A DNA stretch of 64,000 bases from Isoetes taiwanensis (taxonomy: Eukaryota > Streptophyta > Lycopodiopsida > Isoetales > Isoetaceae), in the NCBI GenBank assembly GCA_021234155.1, contig JAJEKV010000124.1:184001-248000 (forward strand), read 5' to 3'. Positions 9,398-20,420 of the stretch are shown piece by piece. The notes beneath the pieces were generated by a model. The model did no database searches and was not told the origin of the DNA. It saw only the letters and a program-made list of their open reading frames with translations. A program made the translations under genes and the position numbers. Positions within the stretch are counted from its first letter, which is position 1; every line of letters begins with the position of its first letter.

Positions 9398-12300
9398 GAT
9401 ACTAAATCCCAAAGCCAGACTAAAACGAAGACGAAGCCAAGCCAAACGGAGCCAAAGGGAAAAGATGAAAACAAGAAATCAACGGAAAACACGGAGCAAT
9501 GAGATAACGGAGATACAAGGGGATAATGAGAGCTGAACCCTGAAATGAATAAAATGAAGGACATAATAGGATAATGCAGTAAGAGATGGAAAAAGCAATA
9601 CAAATGGACACAATAGAACAATGTTGTCAGAGATGGGAGAAGGAACAGACATATCCATGAACATAATGACATCAACAGGTAAGGATCTTAAATGACTATT
9701 GCACTCGTAAATATTACATCAAATAAAAAATACCAAAAAATTACAACTAACCCAACTAAAAAAGGAGCAAGAAAAAATAACCAAGGGAAAACACGATGAA
9801 ACTAATGAAGGAATGATATCAATAAACTCAAACGGAACCACAAGCCAAAAAGGAGGTTACTAAAGGAAACAATACACGAACAAAGAAATGATATCATGAT
9901 AAAGGATTAAAAAACAAATATTGGACGATCAGAGAAGAACAAAAGGATGAGACCAAATGGAATAATGGAGCAACTGGTATAAATACTGGAGCAAATGGAA
10001 GGCGACAGAGATACCTGTTCGAGACTGTTGGAGATAGGATGAACTCAAGAAACCAATGAAGCCGAAGAGAGAAAATGATAATCCAAAATCAAATGGGACA
10101 AAGGAAGTAATGAGATAATATCGATAAAAATGAGACAAATGGATAACACGACAATGGGCAAACGAAGTAGAAGGGGCAAGTAAGGGGGTTTAGAGTGCTG
10201 AAAGAGGTGGCTTATTGAGAGCAAAAGAGCAACAAAGGCAATCTGAGCAAAAAAGAAGGAAGATAAGAGATGAAAAAAGGGGATAAGAGAAGACAGAGAC
10301 AACGGAGCAATGGAATAGAATGAGAACCTTGGAAAACCAAAACTATGAGATGCATAAAAAGGACATAATGGAACCAAGAACTGAATGGAGGAAACTTGCA
10401 AACACAACAAAATCGAGAAGCGATATCAACAGAGCTACTATGAATGTGATCCTAAAGAGTCATAACATCAGCAATGTTAAAGGGAACAACAAGCCAAAGG
10501 AACTGAATGCAAAGATAACCGGCATAGAGAAATGATATCAACAGAGCTAATGTGAAGATGAGGAGGATATAGCAAATGGAGCGTGCAAACAAAACCATAA
10601 ACCAGGAAAGTCGAGACCAACCGAATAGATAGAGTAGGAGCAAAAAATTGACACAATCGAATAGATGGACAATAAGGAGCAAAAGAATCCAAAGAAGCCC
10701 GATGACCATACCAATGAAATCTGGAACTAATAGAGACACTGTGAAAAAACAATTGATATGGGCAACACATACAAGCGCACACCTTAACCAACCATGAGAA
10801 AAATCACGCAGTACCAAAAACACGTGATGCATAAGATGCAAAAGCTCAAGAACTCAAAATCGAAGCGCCAATAATGCGATTTAACGTCCAAAGACAAAAG
10901 TTAGGGAGATAATAATGAACTATAACAAAGTATTATTCAGCGCAAGCACGACTAGAAGCGACAAACTAAGATGGCAAGAAAATGTAAAAATGATTAAAGT
11001 CCAAGGGGCGAGCAAAATCTAGGACTACTACAGCCAAACCAGACAAAAAGTTTTATGGGCCTAAGTGCAAAAACTGGAAAAAACCCTTATTAACATCGTC
11101 TGCGGACCATGATAAAAAATGTGAATAACTAGAGATCATGGCAACAAGAATGAAATAACCTCAAATACAAGGAGTCAAATGCACCCACAAATGCACATGA
11201 CAAAAAGAGTACCATAGAACAAATTGGGATACAGTGCAAGACTCACTCCATGCAAAAATCTGCAAAACCTTGAAAGATAGCACTAGGACCAATATCAGAT
11301 GTGACCAGACCTAGTAATGGTAGCAGCCTGAACAACTTGTAGGGGCGCACTAGAACATGAAGGATAAGAAACTTTACGAACCCATGCTCAACTATAAGAT
11401 AGTATGCATATAGTCGTGAAATGTAATTACCGTCACAATGTGTAAATCATTGCATATCATGCGATCAAACCTCGATCCAAAACAAGAGAAGTTAGAGTAA
11501 TTTCAATAAATGAAGGTTCCTTACTGGGCCATATTTATTATCCTTGTTCATGTATGAGCACCAAAAATGTGCAAAACGAATATTAATAAAGGATTTCTAA
11601 AAAACAACAATGCGGATCAAAAAACAAACCAAATAGTAACGAACAAGGAAATAATCAGTCAAAGGCATCCAAACCTTCAAAATCAACTAAAATACGTACA
11701 CATACATCATACGAAGGATAGGCGAGTGCAAGATACAAATATACAAACATAGAATAGATGTGACACAAATAACCCATGAATCTACATGCACCATACCACC
11801 TCAGGTATCTAGACAATTAGAACAAGTGCCGCATAAAAATGCATAGCCATAAAGGCTAGACCTAGTATTCTAAACCAAATGGCGATAAATAAAAGAGAGC
11901 AAAATGAAACCTATGAAACCGCTTCAAGTTCAAGACATTTTAATAAAAATAACGCACCTGATGCATGCGGCCACAAGTAATTCGAACGGTGTATTAACCA
12001 TGGAAGAACCTAAACAAAACGAGAAGCTTAAAGGAAGTCGTGACTGTTAATTCCTGCCACATAAATTTGGGATTGATTCAAAAGGATGTTGCTTGAAGAT
12101 GCCACTAAGTTCAAGATCTGTGTGCGGATTTTATGCAATAAAAATCAATAAAAAGAGCAAATTAGTTAATAGAACTTAGACAAGTGCATGTATCTATGGA
12201 TGCATAAAATCAAACTATTTCGAAACAAAAAATGAAAAAACGAATCTCAATTGGACTTGAAATGTAAAAATGCAAAATTATACCTTAGTTGGACTCGAAG

Positions 12301-13186
12301 AAAAAATATTAACCCAAAAAATACCATTGGATGAAGTGATTGAAAAGGTGAGCACCCGATAAGCGGGTGGCTCGCCATTGAATCACAGCAGAAGCTGCCG
12401 GCCTGCCTACTAACTGAGCCGAGCTTTCTTCTGGAGGGCCGACACGTGGCGGAGTCGAAAAGTACGAAAGCGGCAAATTGATAAAGGAGCTCGGTTACAG
12501 GCTTGCTGGAAGCGGCAGATCGAAAGGAGGTCGAACACAGCCCCAAAATTGAAGCATGACAGGTCGGAATTGCGGCTGATAAATGGATTGTAAGAGCCAC
12601 GGAGAATCCTGCTGATTGATACCTGCACAAACATGTTAACCAGTATCTATGTTTTTGAACCTATGGAAACAAAAATCCATTCCAGACAGATCAACGATTT
12701 CACAGAACAACTATCCGATTCAAAAAACAACAAAGTCTTAATGCTGACCTCATCGGAACAGAAGCAAATTATTTTAAAGATAAAGGCGATGATCTAGATA
12801 AAATCAAGGAAGCGAGCAGAAGAAAAGGAACTTGATGCAAACGGAATCCAGGGAATGGAAAAAATCGAGAGCCAAAATGCAAAAAAACAAATATAACCAA
12901 CGAAGAACAGAAGATACTTAAGCCTCATCCTAAATAAAAACTTATCTGATTGGATTGCAACGACTCCAAAGAACTGTATCTAGCTGACCCACCAATCAAG
13001 CTCCACCGATAAGAGGGTTGCAACCCAGTAATCCAGCAAGGCATAGAGAATCAACGGCATGAAGGCCAAAACTATGGGATGGATCCTGCCATGTCGTCAA
13101 TATACTAGATGCTCCAGGATATCGAGCCAGAAAGACAGCACACACAAAAGAACCAGATAGCGTACCAAAGCATGGTGCAGGGAGTG
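8226..13186 (+). mobile_element. Purine-rich non-autonomous LTR-like element interior
   Basis: Nearly 5 kb in which the plus strand is dominated by A and G with few T, strongest from 8.2 to 11 kb. Phrases such as GACCAAATGGAAT, GGAGCAAATGGAAG and AATGAGATAA recur in degenerate form, suggesting old tandem amplification. No gag, protease, integrase or RT motif is readable on either strand; the long minus-strand open frames (Leu/Phe/Ser-rich) arise only because stop codons are rare in the complement of purine-rich DNA. With near-identical 180-bp direct repeats at both ends this fits a large non-autonomous LTR derivative (LARD/TR-GAG-like). An A30 run lies at about 9369-9398. Confidence 0.5.
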
Positions 13187-13366
13187 AGGGAAACTAGTAG
13201 GCTAGAAGAGAAGGAGAAAATTAGCAGAAAACTAGCTCAAGAGAACGCCGATGAGGAAGAAGCAGAAGAAACACGTATATAAAGGAAAAAAGGGGCTCAA
13301 AATAGCAGATGACGTCCCTTGCCAAAGAATGGCAGTTCTATTGCTTCGCAATAGAACCTTGACATT
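13187..13366 (+). repeat. Right terminal direct repeat with TATA box
   Basis: Partner of 8011-8191, about 98% identical, with the same TATATAAAGG and hairpin. The high identity indicates a recent insertion or a recent conversion between the ends. Sequence on both outer sides differs from the left copy. Confidence 0.6.
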
Positions 13367-14820
13367 ATTGGCAATGTGCGAATGCTTGCTTCCTTATTTT
13401 GCTATTCAAAAATATTTAATGTGTGCTTTCTTGCGCATAGAAATTCATAAAGAATTCGGAAAAAAAATAAGGAATCATGGAGATGTGGCTAACCAAAGTG
13501 CAGGTCTTTGAAAAAGAGATTGCCAACTGTTAGTGTGCAGATTCTAAAATGTAGCACAATTCTAACTGAAAGAGGCATAAACTTAAGCTATTTTAATGAA
13601 AGAAAACATGGAGGCATAAACTTAAGCTATTTTAATGTATGCTAAACCATTAACTATAAATGAATTTGTTACTAAATTAATATCGATTATATACTGTAAA
13701 ACATCATTGGTTTGCTTCCCAACACGTCTAATATATACCTCAAAACATTATTGGTTTGCTTTCCAACACAGAGTGTTTTAAAGATGGGAAGCCGGTATCT
13801 ATTTTCATGAAGAACCTGTTTATGTTTTTGGTAATAAACTTGAACACTTTATTTTCAAAGCCATTATCTATTTTTAAGCAGAACCTATTTAGTTTTTTTA
13901 TGTAATAAATTTGAATCCTTTATTTTAAAAGAAACAACGGTTCATATGACACTACAACAATGATTTCATAGGGTAACCACCATGAGTTGCAAAAATTCTT
14001 AAAGCTAAAACTATTGTTGGTTTACAAATGGATAATATCTTAGTTTTCTGACTAAATTAATATCAACTATTAATTCGAAACCTGATTGGCTTACATCCAA
14101 CACAAAGTACTTCGAAGATGCAAAACCACTACTATTTTGGAAGATACATTGTTAATTCTATTAATAAGAAACTTGAAGTCTTTATTCTATGTAACATAAA
14201 TGGCTCATGCAATAAGATCTCCATGAGTTGATTGGAACACCACTATGAGTTGCCTAATTTTTCAAGGCTAAAGACACTGGTGGTTTACAACCTATACTAC
14301 TAATCCGACACCATGTCACGTAGCAATAAAACATAGCAATAAACCAAGGAAATTCACCACCACAAAGAACCATAGTGGTAAACTATACCAGCAAACCATA
14401 ACGAGAAAATATAGGTGCTTATTATGTGGATATAACACATTGAAAAACCATAAATATGAACCTCACTATTTAACTGCATCTAGTTATTCAATATATTAAC
14501 CCACAAAGTAATATTAGTTTATTTTATTAGTATTTGATAAAAAATAACATGAAAAACTAATAAGATTTTTTTTTGGGGGGCCTTGTGTTGTGATATATGT
14601 TAATAGGGTCTATAAACCTTATACATGCAATTTTATAGACCAGGCATTATATTTGCAATCTTCCACAAAACCCTAAAGCAATACCTAAACTTAATGGACT
14701 TCATTACATCTACGCATTCTATTTCACCCATGTTGTCTATTATTTCTACCTATCCTCAGCTGATGCTTGACGTACATCTGTAGACACGAATACGTTTTAG
14801 TGCTTTTAGTTCCACCTACA
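13367..14820. other. AT-rich intergenic with small tandem duplications
   Basis: No gene is recognised. GAGGCATAAACTTAAGC plus TATTTTAATG is duplicated with a 41-bp offset (about 13571 and 13612). A looser repeat, ATTGGTTTGCTT(T/C)CCAACAC, occurs at about 13707 and 13748, with a further variant near 14090. Confidence 0.5.
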
Positions 14821-14827
14821 AATCTTG

Positions 14828-17105
14828 TTACGTCCACTCATTCCTAATGCCCGGCATCGCCAAGCACACATTTCTAGTCTTGATGAAGTTCACAGCCTCC
14901 TTATCAATGTCAACGGATGCATAGTTGCAGCTCTTCCTAAGTGCACAAGCAATCGTCGTACTAGAGCCGAAAAAAGCATCAAGCACCCAACTCCTGGACG
15001 TGAGAACATGTCTAGAAGATGGTTGATCAGTTTTGGTGGCTTCTGGTAATGATTTACTATCCTGCCTTGTGCACAGGGTCCTGCAGCTTCTGCAACACCG
15101 CTGGAAACTCCAACACATTTGAGAAATTTTGGCAGGCTGTTGTGTTAAAATGTTCCATGGTTCATTTTCCATCGAAACTCCAGTAAGCGACATAGAGATA
15201 TTCCACTTTACTTAGCCGCCTCGGTCCTCCACCACGGTAATTGATATTTGCTTTGTACCTAAAGAATCAGAAAAAGGATCGGACCAGTTAACTAGGATTA
15301 AAAGTATTGTACTCCAAATAGAAACTGAAAACAAGAATGTTAAAATGCAAGCAATTTTAACAGAAAGAATATAAACTTCAAGAAAATTAAGAAACATTTG
15401 TATTCCATATTAAATCCTTACCAGACCATGTTTTCATATCCAACTTGCACTGGGGATCCGAAGTGGTTCTTGAAGGTGGATTCCACAAGTTCCGCTTGCA
15501 TGCTCGAATAAAAAACAACAAGCCGCCAATGCTTCACTGTTATAATTTTCTTAATGCCATCGAAGAATGCATTGAACTCTGAGTTCTTGAAGGGCTGGTC
15601 ATCCTAGCGGCTGTCTTTAAGTTTGAAGCCATATGGTAAGTCGGCTCTTAGTAAAGTGAAGTCCTGGGGCTTGATTGATCCAGACAACTTCGTAGCAATC
15701 CCCGTGAACGATACAAAATAGGTTGTTTTGATCGAGGCTCAACATCTATAACACGCCTGTCCGCTAACGTCCTCTCCTCCCTGGCTCTCCTTACCAGGTG
15801 CATGAAGCCCTCCGGTAGGTCTTTGTTCTTCTTTTTGCTCTGTCACTAGAAACATTACCGCAACCATGCAAAACGGAGAAGCTAAGAAAGAAAAACAAAA
15901 AGGCAACGTATCCAGCCCTCAAAATTTGGCGCTTACTGGATGATGCGTTCGTCCGAAGTTGCGATAGGATAAAATTCTTTGCATCTATCCCAGCTATCAA
16001 TGTTTAATTGTTCCATCAAATATGTTTGACATGTTATGACATTCTTTTGGCTGAAAGATAACCAAAACAAAGATGAGAAGACTACAAACTTTCTGAAAAA
16101 ACAAAACAAAAATGGTTTGGTGTTCAAAAAAATGCAGTCGGTACACAGGGGCAGCTAAAGTGTATTCTGGAATGCAAAGTCACTTTACTACAAAGCACAA
16201 GTGTATTCCGGAATACAAAGTCGCTTTACTACAAAGAAAAGTATATTCTGGAATACATTTTTGCTACGCATCAGAGGAAAGGCGTATTCCGGAATACACT
16301 TGTACACTGTTGTAAGGCAAACGTGCAACACAAATCGTCCTTACTTTGATGAAAGTGACGCCTAATCCAAAAAAACAAAAGGAAAAAAAAGTGATGTGTG
16401 AGGTTCAACGTACTTAAGTGCAGCTCCTTAGACATTACCTCCAGTGTAAAGATCTTGTCCATAACTTTTTGCAGTAGCCTTTCGAGCAAGTCCATATCAG
16501 TGAAGCCCTGCATTTCTCTCTAGACGGTTACGGTCATCTCCTTTTTTCGAACGTCGGAGCCCTTTTTCTTGTCTGAGACATTTCCTTTGCTTTTCAACTC
16601 CCCCCACTCAACCATATTAAAAATCTCGTTCTGGAGTTCCCAGATCCGTACTTACACTTAAAAATTGTCAAGTGGGAGACAAATAGACTTATTCCAGAAT
16701 ACAAAAAGCATCTACTCTGCCATCTCTAAAAGCTAGTTGGAACCAATTGTCATGGCTTATCAGAAACTGCCTTTTGTTCGCCTCGTCATACTTGAGGCAG
16801 CACTTGATAGCACACGCTTCTTTCAGCTCCAAGGAGCTTGCGGGTTTCTTAAGATCATCTCCATATTTTTCTTTAAAAATTGCATATTCCTTGTGCATGA
16901 ACCTTATCTTGTCGACGAAGTTCATTTTCAGTTTGTACTCGTTGTCAGCATTGTGAATGTTGGCAAAGATCTTTGCGTCTTTGTCTGTTAAGCCACAGTA
17001 AACAGCATAGAGGACAGAGAGGTATCTCGGATTATTTTTTTCTTTGTACAACTGCCTCCGTGCTTTGAAAGTGTGGTTGCCCCCAAAACATAATGCACAT
17101 AAGTG
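14828..17105 (-). pseudogene. ParB-like/DNA amino-methyltransferase fusion, 3' part
   Basis: Exons on the minus strand encode the end of a ParB-like domain and then a beta-class DNA methyltransferase (DPPY-type motif before the SAM motif). The upstream exon (about 17100-16690) has GGNHTFKARRQLY, YCGLTDKDAKIFANIHN and MNFVDKIRFMHKEY, a pattern of ParB-linked proteins. The catalytic exon (about 15845-15422) has LLRADLPYGF (15625-15645). After a clean GT-AG intron (15421-15259) come NYRGGGPRR, NHYQKPPKLINHLLDMFSRPG (15038-15054 onward) and VLDAFFGSSTT...SVDIDKEAV (SAM motif, about 14950-14985). A stop replaces an expected Trp after DSR, at least three frameshifts occur, and FFGSG has become FFGSS. 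Such enzymes methylate the amino group of adenine or cytosine. Nuclear gene decay is clear; the domain calls are by motif only. Confidence 0.6.
16161..16300. repeat. Four palindromic repeats at 40-41 bp spacing
   Basis: Variants of TGTATTCCGGAATACA start at about 16161, 16202, 16242 and 16283, with a fifth degenerate copy near 16690. Two spacers share AAGTC(A/G)CTTTACTACAAAG. The core is a perfect or near-perfect 14-16-bp palindrome. The array lies in a probable intron of the methyltransferase pseudogene. Confidence 0.75.
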
Positions 17106-18641
17106 TCTGCATTTTTGGAGAGCTGGCTTGCTGATAATGGGGGCGATGGAGCTCACCTTCTCTATCAGATCATCAGACAGTTAATATATGCTGATGATGT
17201 GGACCTCCTAGCTTACACACCAGCAGATATGCAACGACATCTCGATGCCCTGGACACATTCTGCCAAGCGACTGATATGCGCGTCAACCTGGCGAAGACT
17301 AAGGTGGTTTTCATATCATCTTCACGTCAGCCGAGGGTCCCCTCCTTCAGTTACCGAGGCCAAAATGTGGAAGTTGCATCCACATACAAATATTTGGGAG
17401 TGGAGTTTCCTTCTACTATGCACTGGGACACATCCATACGGCTACGAGTGACGGCAGGCTGGAAGGCACTATATGCAATGCAAAACAATAGTCATAGAGC
17501 GGAGTTGTATGATTGGGCCCATCACCACCACCTGCTCAAGGTCTTAGTGGAGCCCGGTCCTTTTATACTGGGTGGAAGTATGGGGCCCAAAGAGTATCAC
17601 TTGCTACTTGAATGACTTGGAGCAGTCCGTAAAGCCTTCTTAGTAATGAAAGCACTAGGGGAGAAGTCCACAGTCCCATATCAAATTCTACTTTGAGGAG
17701 ACAGATTCTTGCCTCTTCTCGTGAGGGCGGCCCTTGATTGCCACATTGTCTATTTTCAGAAGGTGGTCAATATGGACGATGCTCGTCTCCCTAAACTAGC
17801 TTATATCATGGCAATGGAGCCGCAGTGCCTCAAGGCCTGCTGGAGGGAAAAGAGAGCTCAATGGTTGGCTAGATGGAATGTGCAGGAGCACAGGTGCATA
17901 CATGTGCAAACAGAGGAAGATCGCCATAGCTTGAGGCAATATCTTGATGATTGCTTCCTCAGCAAGCTTTGGGATGCCAATGCCCTTGAACAGATCAAGA
18001 CAGCACACTACCAGCGCCACATAAATCCCTCATTGGAACGAGGCCCGCAATGCTACCTGCGTACCCACTTGCCCATGAAAAGGCGCAGACTCATTGCCTC
18101 CATTCGCACAGGGGCACATCATCTTCGAATTGAGATAGGCAGATGGATTGGTGAGCCACGCCAAGACAGGCTCTGTCAATGCTGCCAAATGGGAGTCATT
18201 GAGGATGAATCTCATACCCTTCAAAGTTGCCCAGCATATGATCAAATTCGGACATGATATGCTGAGTTGGTCAGGCCTGGCCAGCCGTTACATGTGACAT
18301 TGAGCACAGCATCCGTACGGGTGCTGGGATCATATCTTCAGGAGGTTATGGACATGCGAGATCAGCTATGTCCTTGGGCACACACTTGACATGTATATAA
18401 ACATTGATGTATACTTGTACAGTTTGACAGCATTCTTATTACTGCCACGGTTTTTCCCTCGAAAACCCTTCGGGGCGGGGGTTTTTTAACCCGGACAGTA
18501 ATAAGTCTGCTGCGCTCCTTATGGGTCCCATAGGCCGATTGGCCTCAGTGGACGATAAAAAATCATTCTCATTCTCATTCTCATTCTCATTCTCATTCTC
18601 ATTCTCATTCTCATTCTCATTCTCATTCTCATTCTCATTCT
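17106..18641 (+). mobile_element. Non-L1 LINE, 5'-truncated (copy B)
   Basis: Truncated LINE inserted antisense in the ParB-methyltransferase pseudogene. It starts within the reverse transcriptase, just before LIYADDVDLL (YADD at 17187-17198), continues with NLAKTKVV and YKYLGVEF, and ends in a C-terminal zinc-knuckle (CQCC...ESHTLQSC, about 18175-18235). Frameshifts near 17.6 kb and a stop near 18.25 kb show it is dead. The 3' UTR has the family stem-loop and GTGGACGATAAAAAATC, followed by thirteen copies of CATTCT. It belongs to the same family as copies A, C, D and E. Loss of the 5' end is normal for LINE insertions. No clear target duplication is visible. Confidence 0.85.
18564..18641 (+). 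repeat. (CATTCT)13 microsatellite, LINE tail
   Basis: Seventy-eight bases of perfect hexamer directly following the LINE 3' UTR. The translated Ser-Phe runs here are not a gene. Confidence 0.9.
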
Positions 18642-18960
18642 ATCATACTCCTTGGGGTCCATGCATTAGGTTCTATCCACAAGGACGACAATTGGCGCAA
18701 CGTGGGTATTAGGGTTACTCCTGATCCTATCCTTCAGGTTCCTTAATGATTGGCATAAATCTTTCGAACCTGAAGGGGTCGTTCACCAGCTTCATTCTTC
18801 GGTGGCAACCTCATGGAAGTTACTAACAAATATATGACACCTTGCACATACTTGTGCAAGTTTATTTCTTCCATCCTCTTCGAGGTCTTGTCCACCTTTT
18901 TTCTTTAATGGCAACACCTGATGCCTCGCCCTTTCCTTTTTTCTTCTTTGAGTTTTCTTC
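18642..18960 (-). pseudogene. ParB-like/methyltransferase fusion, 5' part
   Basis: On the far side of the LINE the minus strand continues the same gene. [16 protein letters not shown] (about 18787-18742), then after a frame change [22 protein letters not shown] (about 18735-18675), then MDPKEYD up to the LINE tail. NPFRF-type and PIVVLVD-type strings followed by a GGNH(T/R) motif are what a ParB/sulfiredoxin-like domain looks like. Further upstream is a Lys-rich stretch (KKKKGKGEASG). The piece ends where the LINE begins and resumes at 17105, so the LINE split the reading frame. The start of the gene is not identified. Confidence 0.5.
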
Positions 18961-19345
18961 TATATCGAACAAAGAAGATATGATATGTTATGAGTCCAGA
19001 ACAAGGAAAAGTGTACATTTTTGAAAAAATGCATCCAACAAATATTTACATGTAGCTTGTCTATCTATTTTATACTGCAATCCAAGATAACATACTGTGC
19101 TCTTGAAAATTGTGCTCAACTTCAGAAGTTGAAAGAAGGAAGGACGACGAACTCTAATTCGTCCCCCCTCATGAAGTTCTTCACGATTGTTATAAAGGGA
19201 GACATGTGCTCGTGTGGATGGCTTGAAGGAGAAAGCTCCCACTTATGGGAAAGCTTGGTCTTTCATAGATTTTTTCCTAACAGTGTCTTCATATATATTA
19301 TAAGATAGTAGTTAGGGTATACACTTAGAGAGTTGTCTAGTGAAC

Positions 19346-19978
19346 ATGGCGGTTAGTGATTGTGTTGCATCAAAAGTCGGGCTGGGGACAGAAGTTGACG
19401 TAGCCGTGGCCGGGATTGAGACGGTGGCTGAGGGGCATAAAATGGGATTGATCGGGACATCGTCTGTAACAGCAGGGATTACACAGGAATTGGAATGGAA
19501 GGTATATAGGCCAGACCTTGGGAAAGAGAAAGAGACAGAGGCAGTGTTAGGCTCACAAGATGTGGGGTTTATGGAAAAGAATGCGAAAGGTCTACTGGAT
19601 TTGATTGGTACTTTGAGTGAAGAGGGGAAGAAACAAACTGTTAAACATTACCAGTCATCTAGTAGCTTTAGAACAGGGAAAGAAAGTTACGGATCTGCTT
19701 ACATTTGGAGATTTTCTCACTTCTATATCCGCGACGTTGGTACTTTGAGTGAAGAGGGGAAGAAACAAACTGTTAAACATTACCAGTCATCTAGTAGCTT
19801 TAGAATAGGGAAAGAAAGTTACGGATCTGCTTACATTTGGAGATTTTCTCACTTCTATATCCACGACGGTGAATACTCGAAATGCAAACATGGAGTGGGG
19901 CCATTACAACGACAGCAGGGAGTTGTGAAAAACATTCTGGAGTATGCCAACCAGGTGCAAGAGGGAGTACGAAAGTAA
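19346..19978 (+). CDS. Hypothetical protein with 44-residue tandem repeat
   Basis: An open frame of 210 residues starting at the first ATG (19346). I do not recognise the family. The N-terminal half is Gly/Val/Ala-rich (LGTEVDVAVAGIETVAEG). The C-terminal half holds two nearly identical 44-residue units, GTLSEEGKKQTVKHYQSSSS to SHFYIRDV and SHFYIHDG. They come from a 132-bp direct duplication (offset 132, about 19607 and 19739) differing at only a few bases. Because 132 is divisible by three, the frame survived. There is no signal peptide or membrane helix. It could be an exon of a larger gene, a remnant of a TE gene, or chance. It lies just upstream of, and divergent from, the methyltransferase pseudogene. 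Confidence 0.35.
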   Translation: MAVSDCVASKVGLGTEVDVAVAGIETVAEGHKMGLIGTSSVTAGITQELEWKVYRPDLGKEKETEAVLGSQDVGFMEKNAKGLLDLIGTLSEEGKKQTVKHYQSSSSFRTGKESYGSAYIWRFSHFYIRDVGTLSEEGKKQTVKHYQSSSSFRIGKESYGSAYIWRFSHFYIHDGEYSKCKHGVGPLQRQQGVVKNILEYANQVQEGVRK

Positions 19979-19979
19979 C

Positions 19980-20420
19980 TGCAGTCTATCCATGAACATG
20001 CCTGTGTGGATAAGTGTTTGAAAAATTCTGTTGTAGAAAACAATTTAGAATTTTTGAAAGCTCGGGGACTTATAGGCTAATAATTATCATGATGCTTTAG
20101 AGTGATTAATCACCAATACACAACATGGTAAACATATCAATTACTCTTTTTCTAAATATCAATGCAACATGCCAACTCATGCTTACAAAACAAAATTTTC
20201 ATCTTTTTTTTTAAGAAAAAAAGATGAAAATAAGAATACAAAAAAATGAGACTTTATTATATTATATATGTTTAGATAATAATAGAAGAAAAATATCAAC
20301 TAAATAACAAATTATCATCATCGTAGCATATGCAACTTTTTCGAAAGCTTAAGACAAAAAAAAGTATTTAATATATATAAAGTCATATACAAAAAGCCTA
20401 AAGACATTTAAACAATGCCT
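19980..20420. other. AT-rich intergenic
   Basis: Very AT-rich, including an inverted pair (AAAATTTTCATCTTTTTTTT followed by a run of A and AGATGAAAAT, about 20190-20230) that could fold. It lies 3' of the minus-strand PEBP-like gene and could hold its polyadenylation signal. Confidence 0.4.

Noticed and set aside
8122-10841. Many long minus-strand open frames rich in Leu, Phe and Ser
   Set aside because: They arise because the complement of purine-rich DNA has few stop codons. There are no domain motifs, and overlapping frames are equally open.
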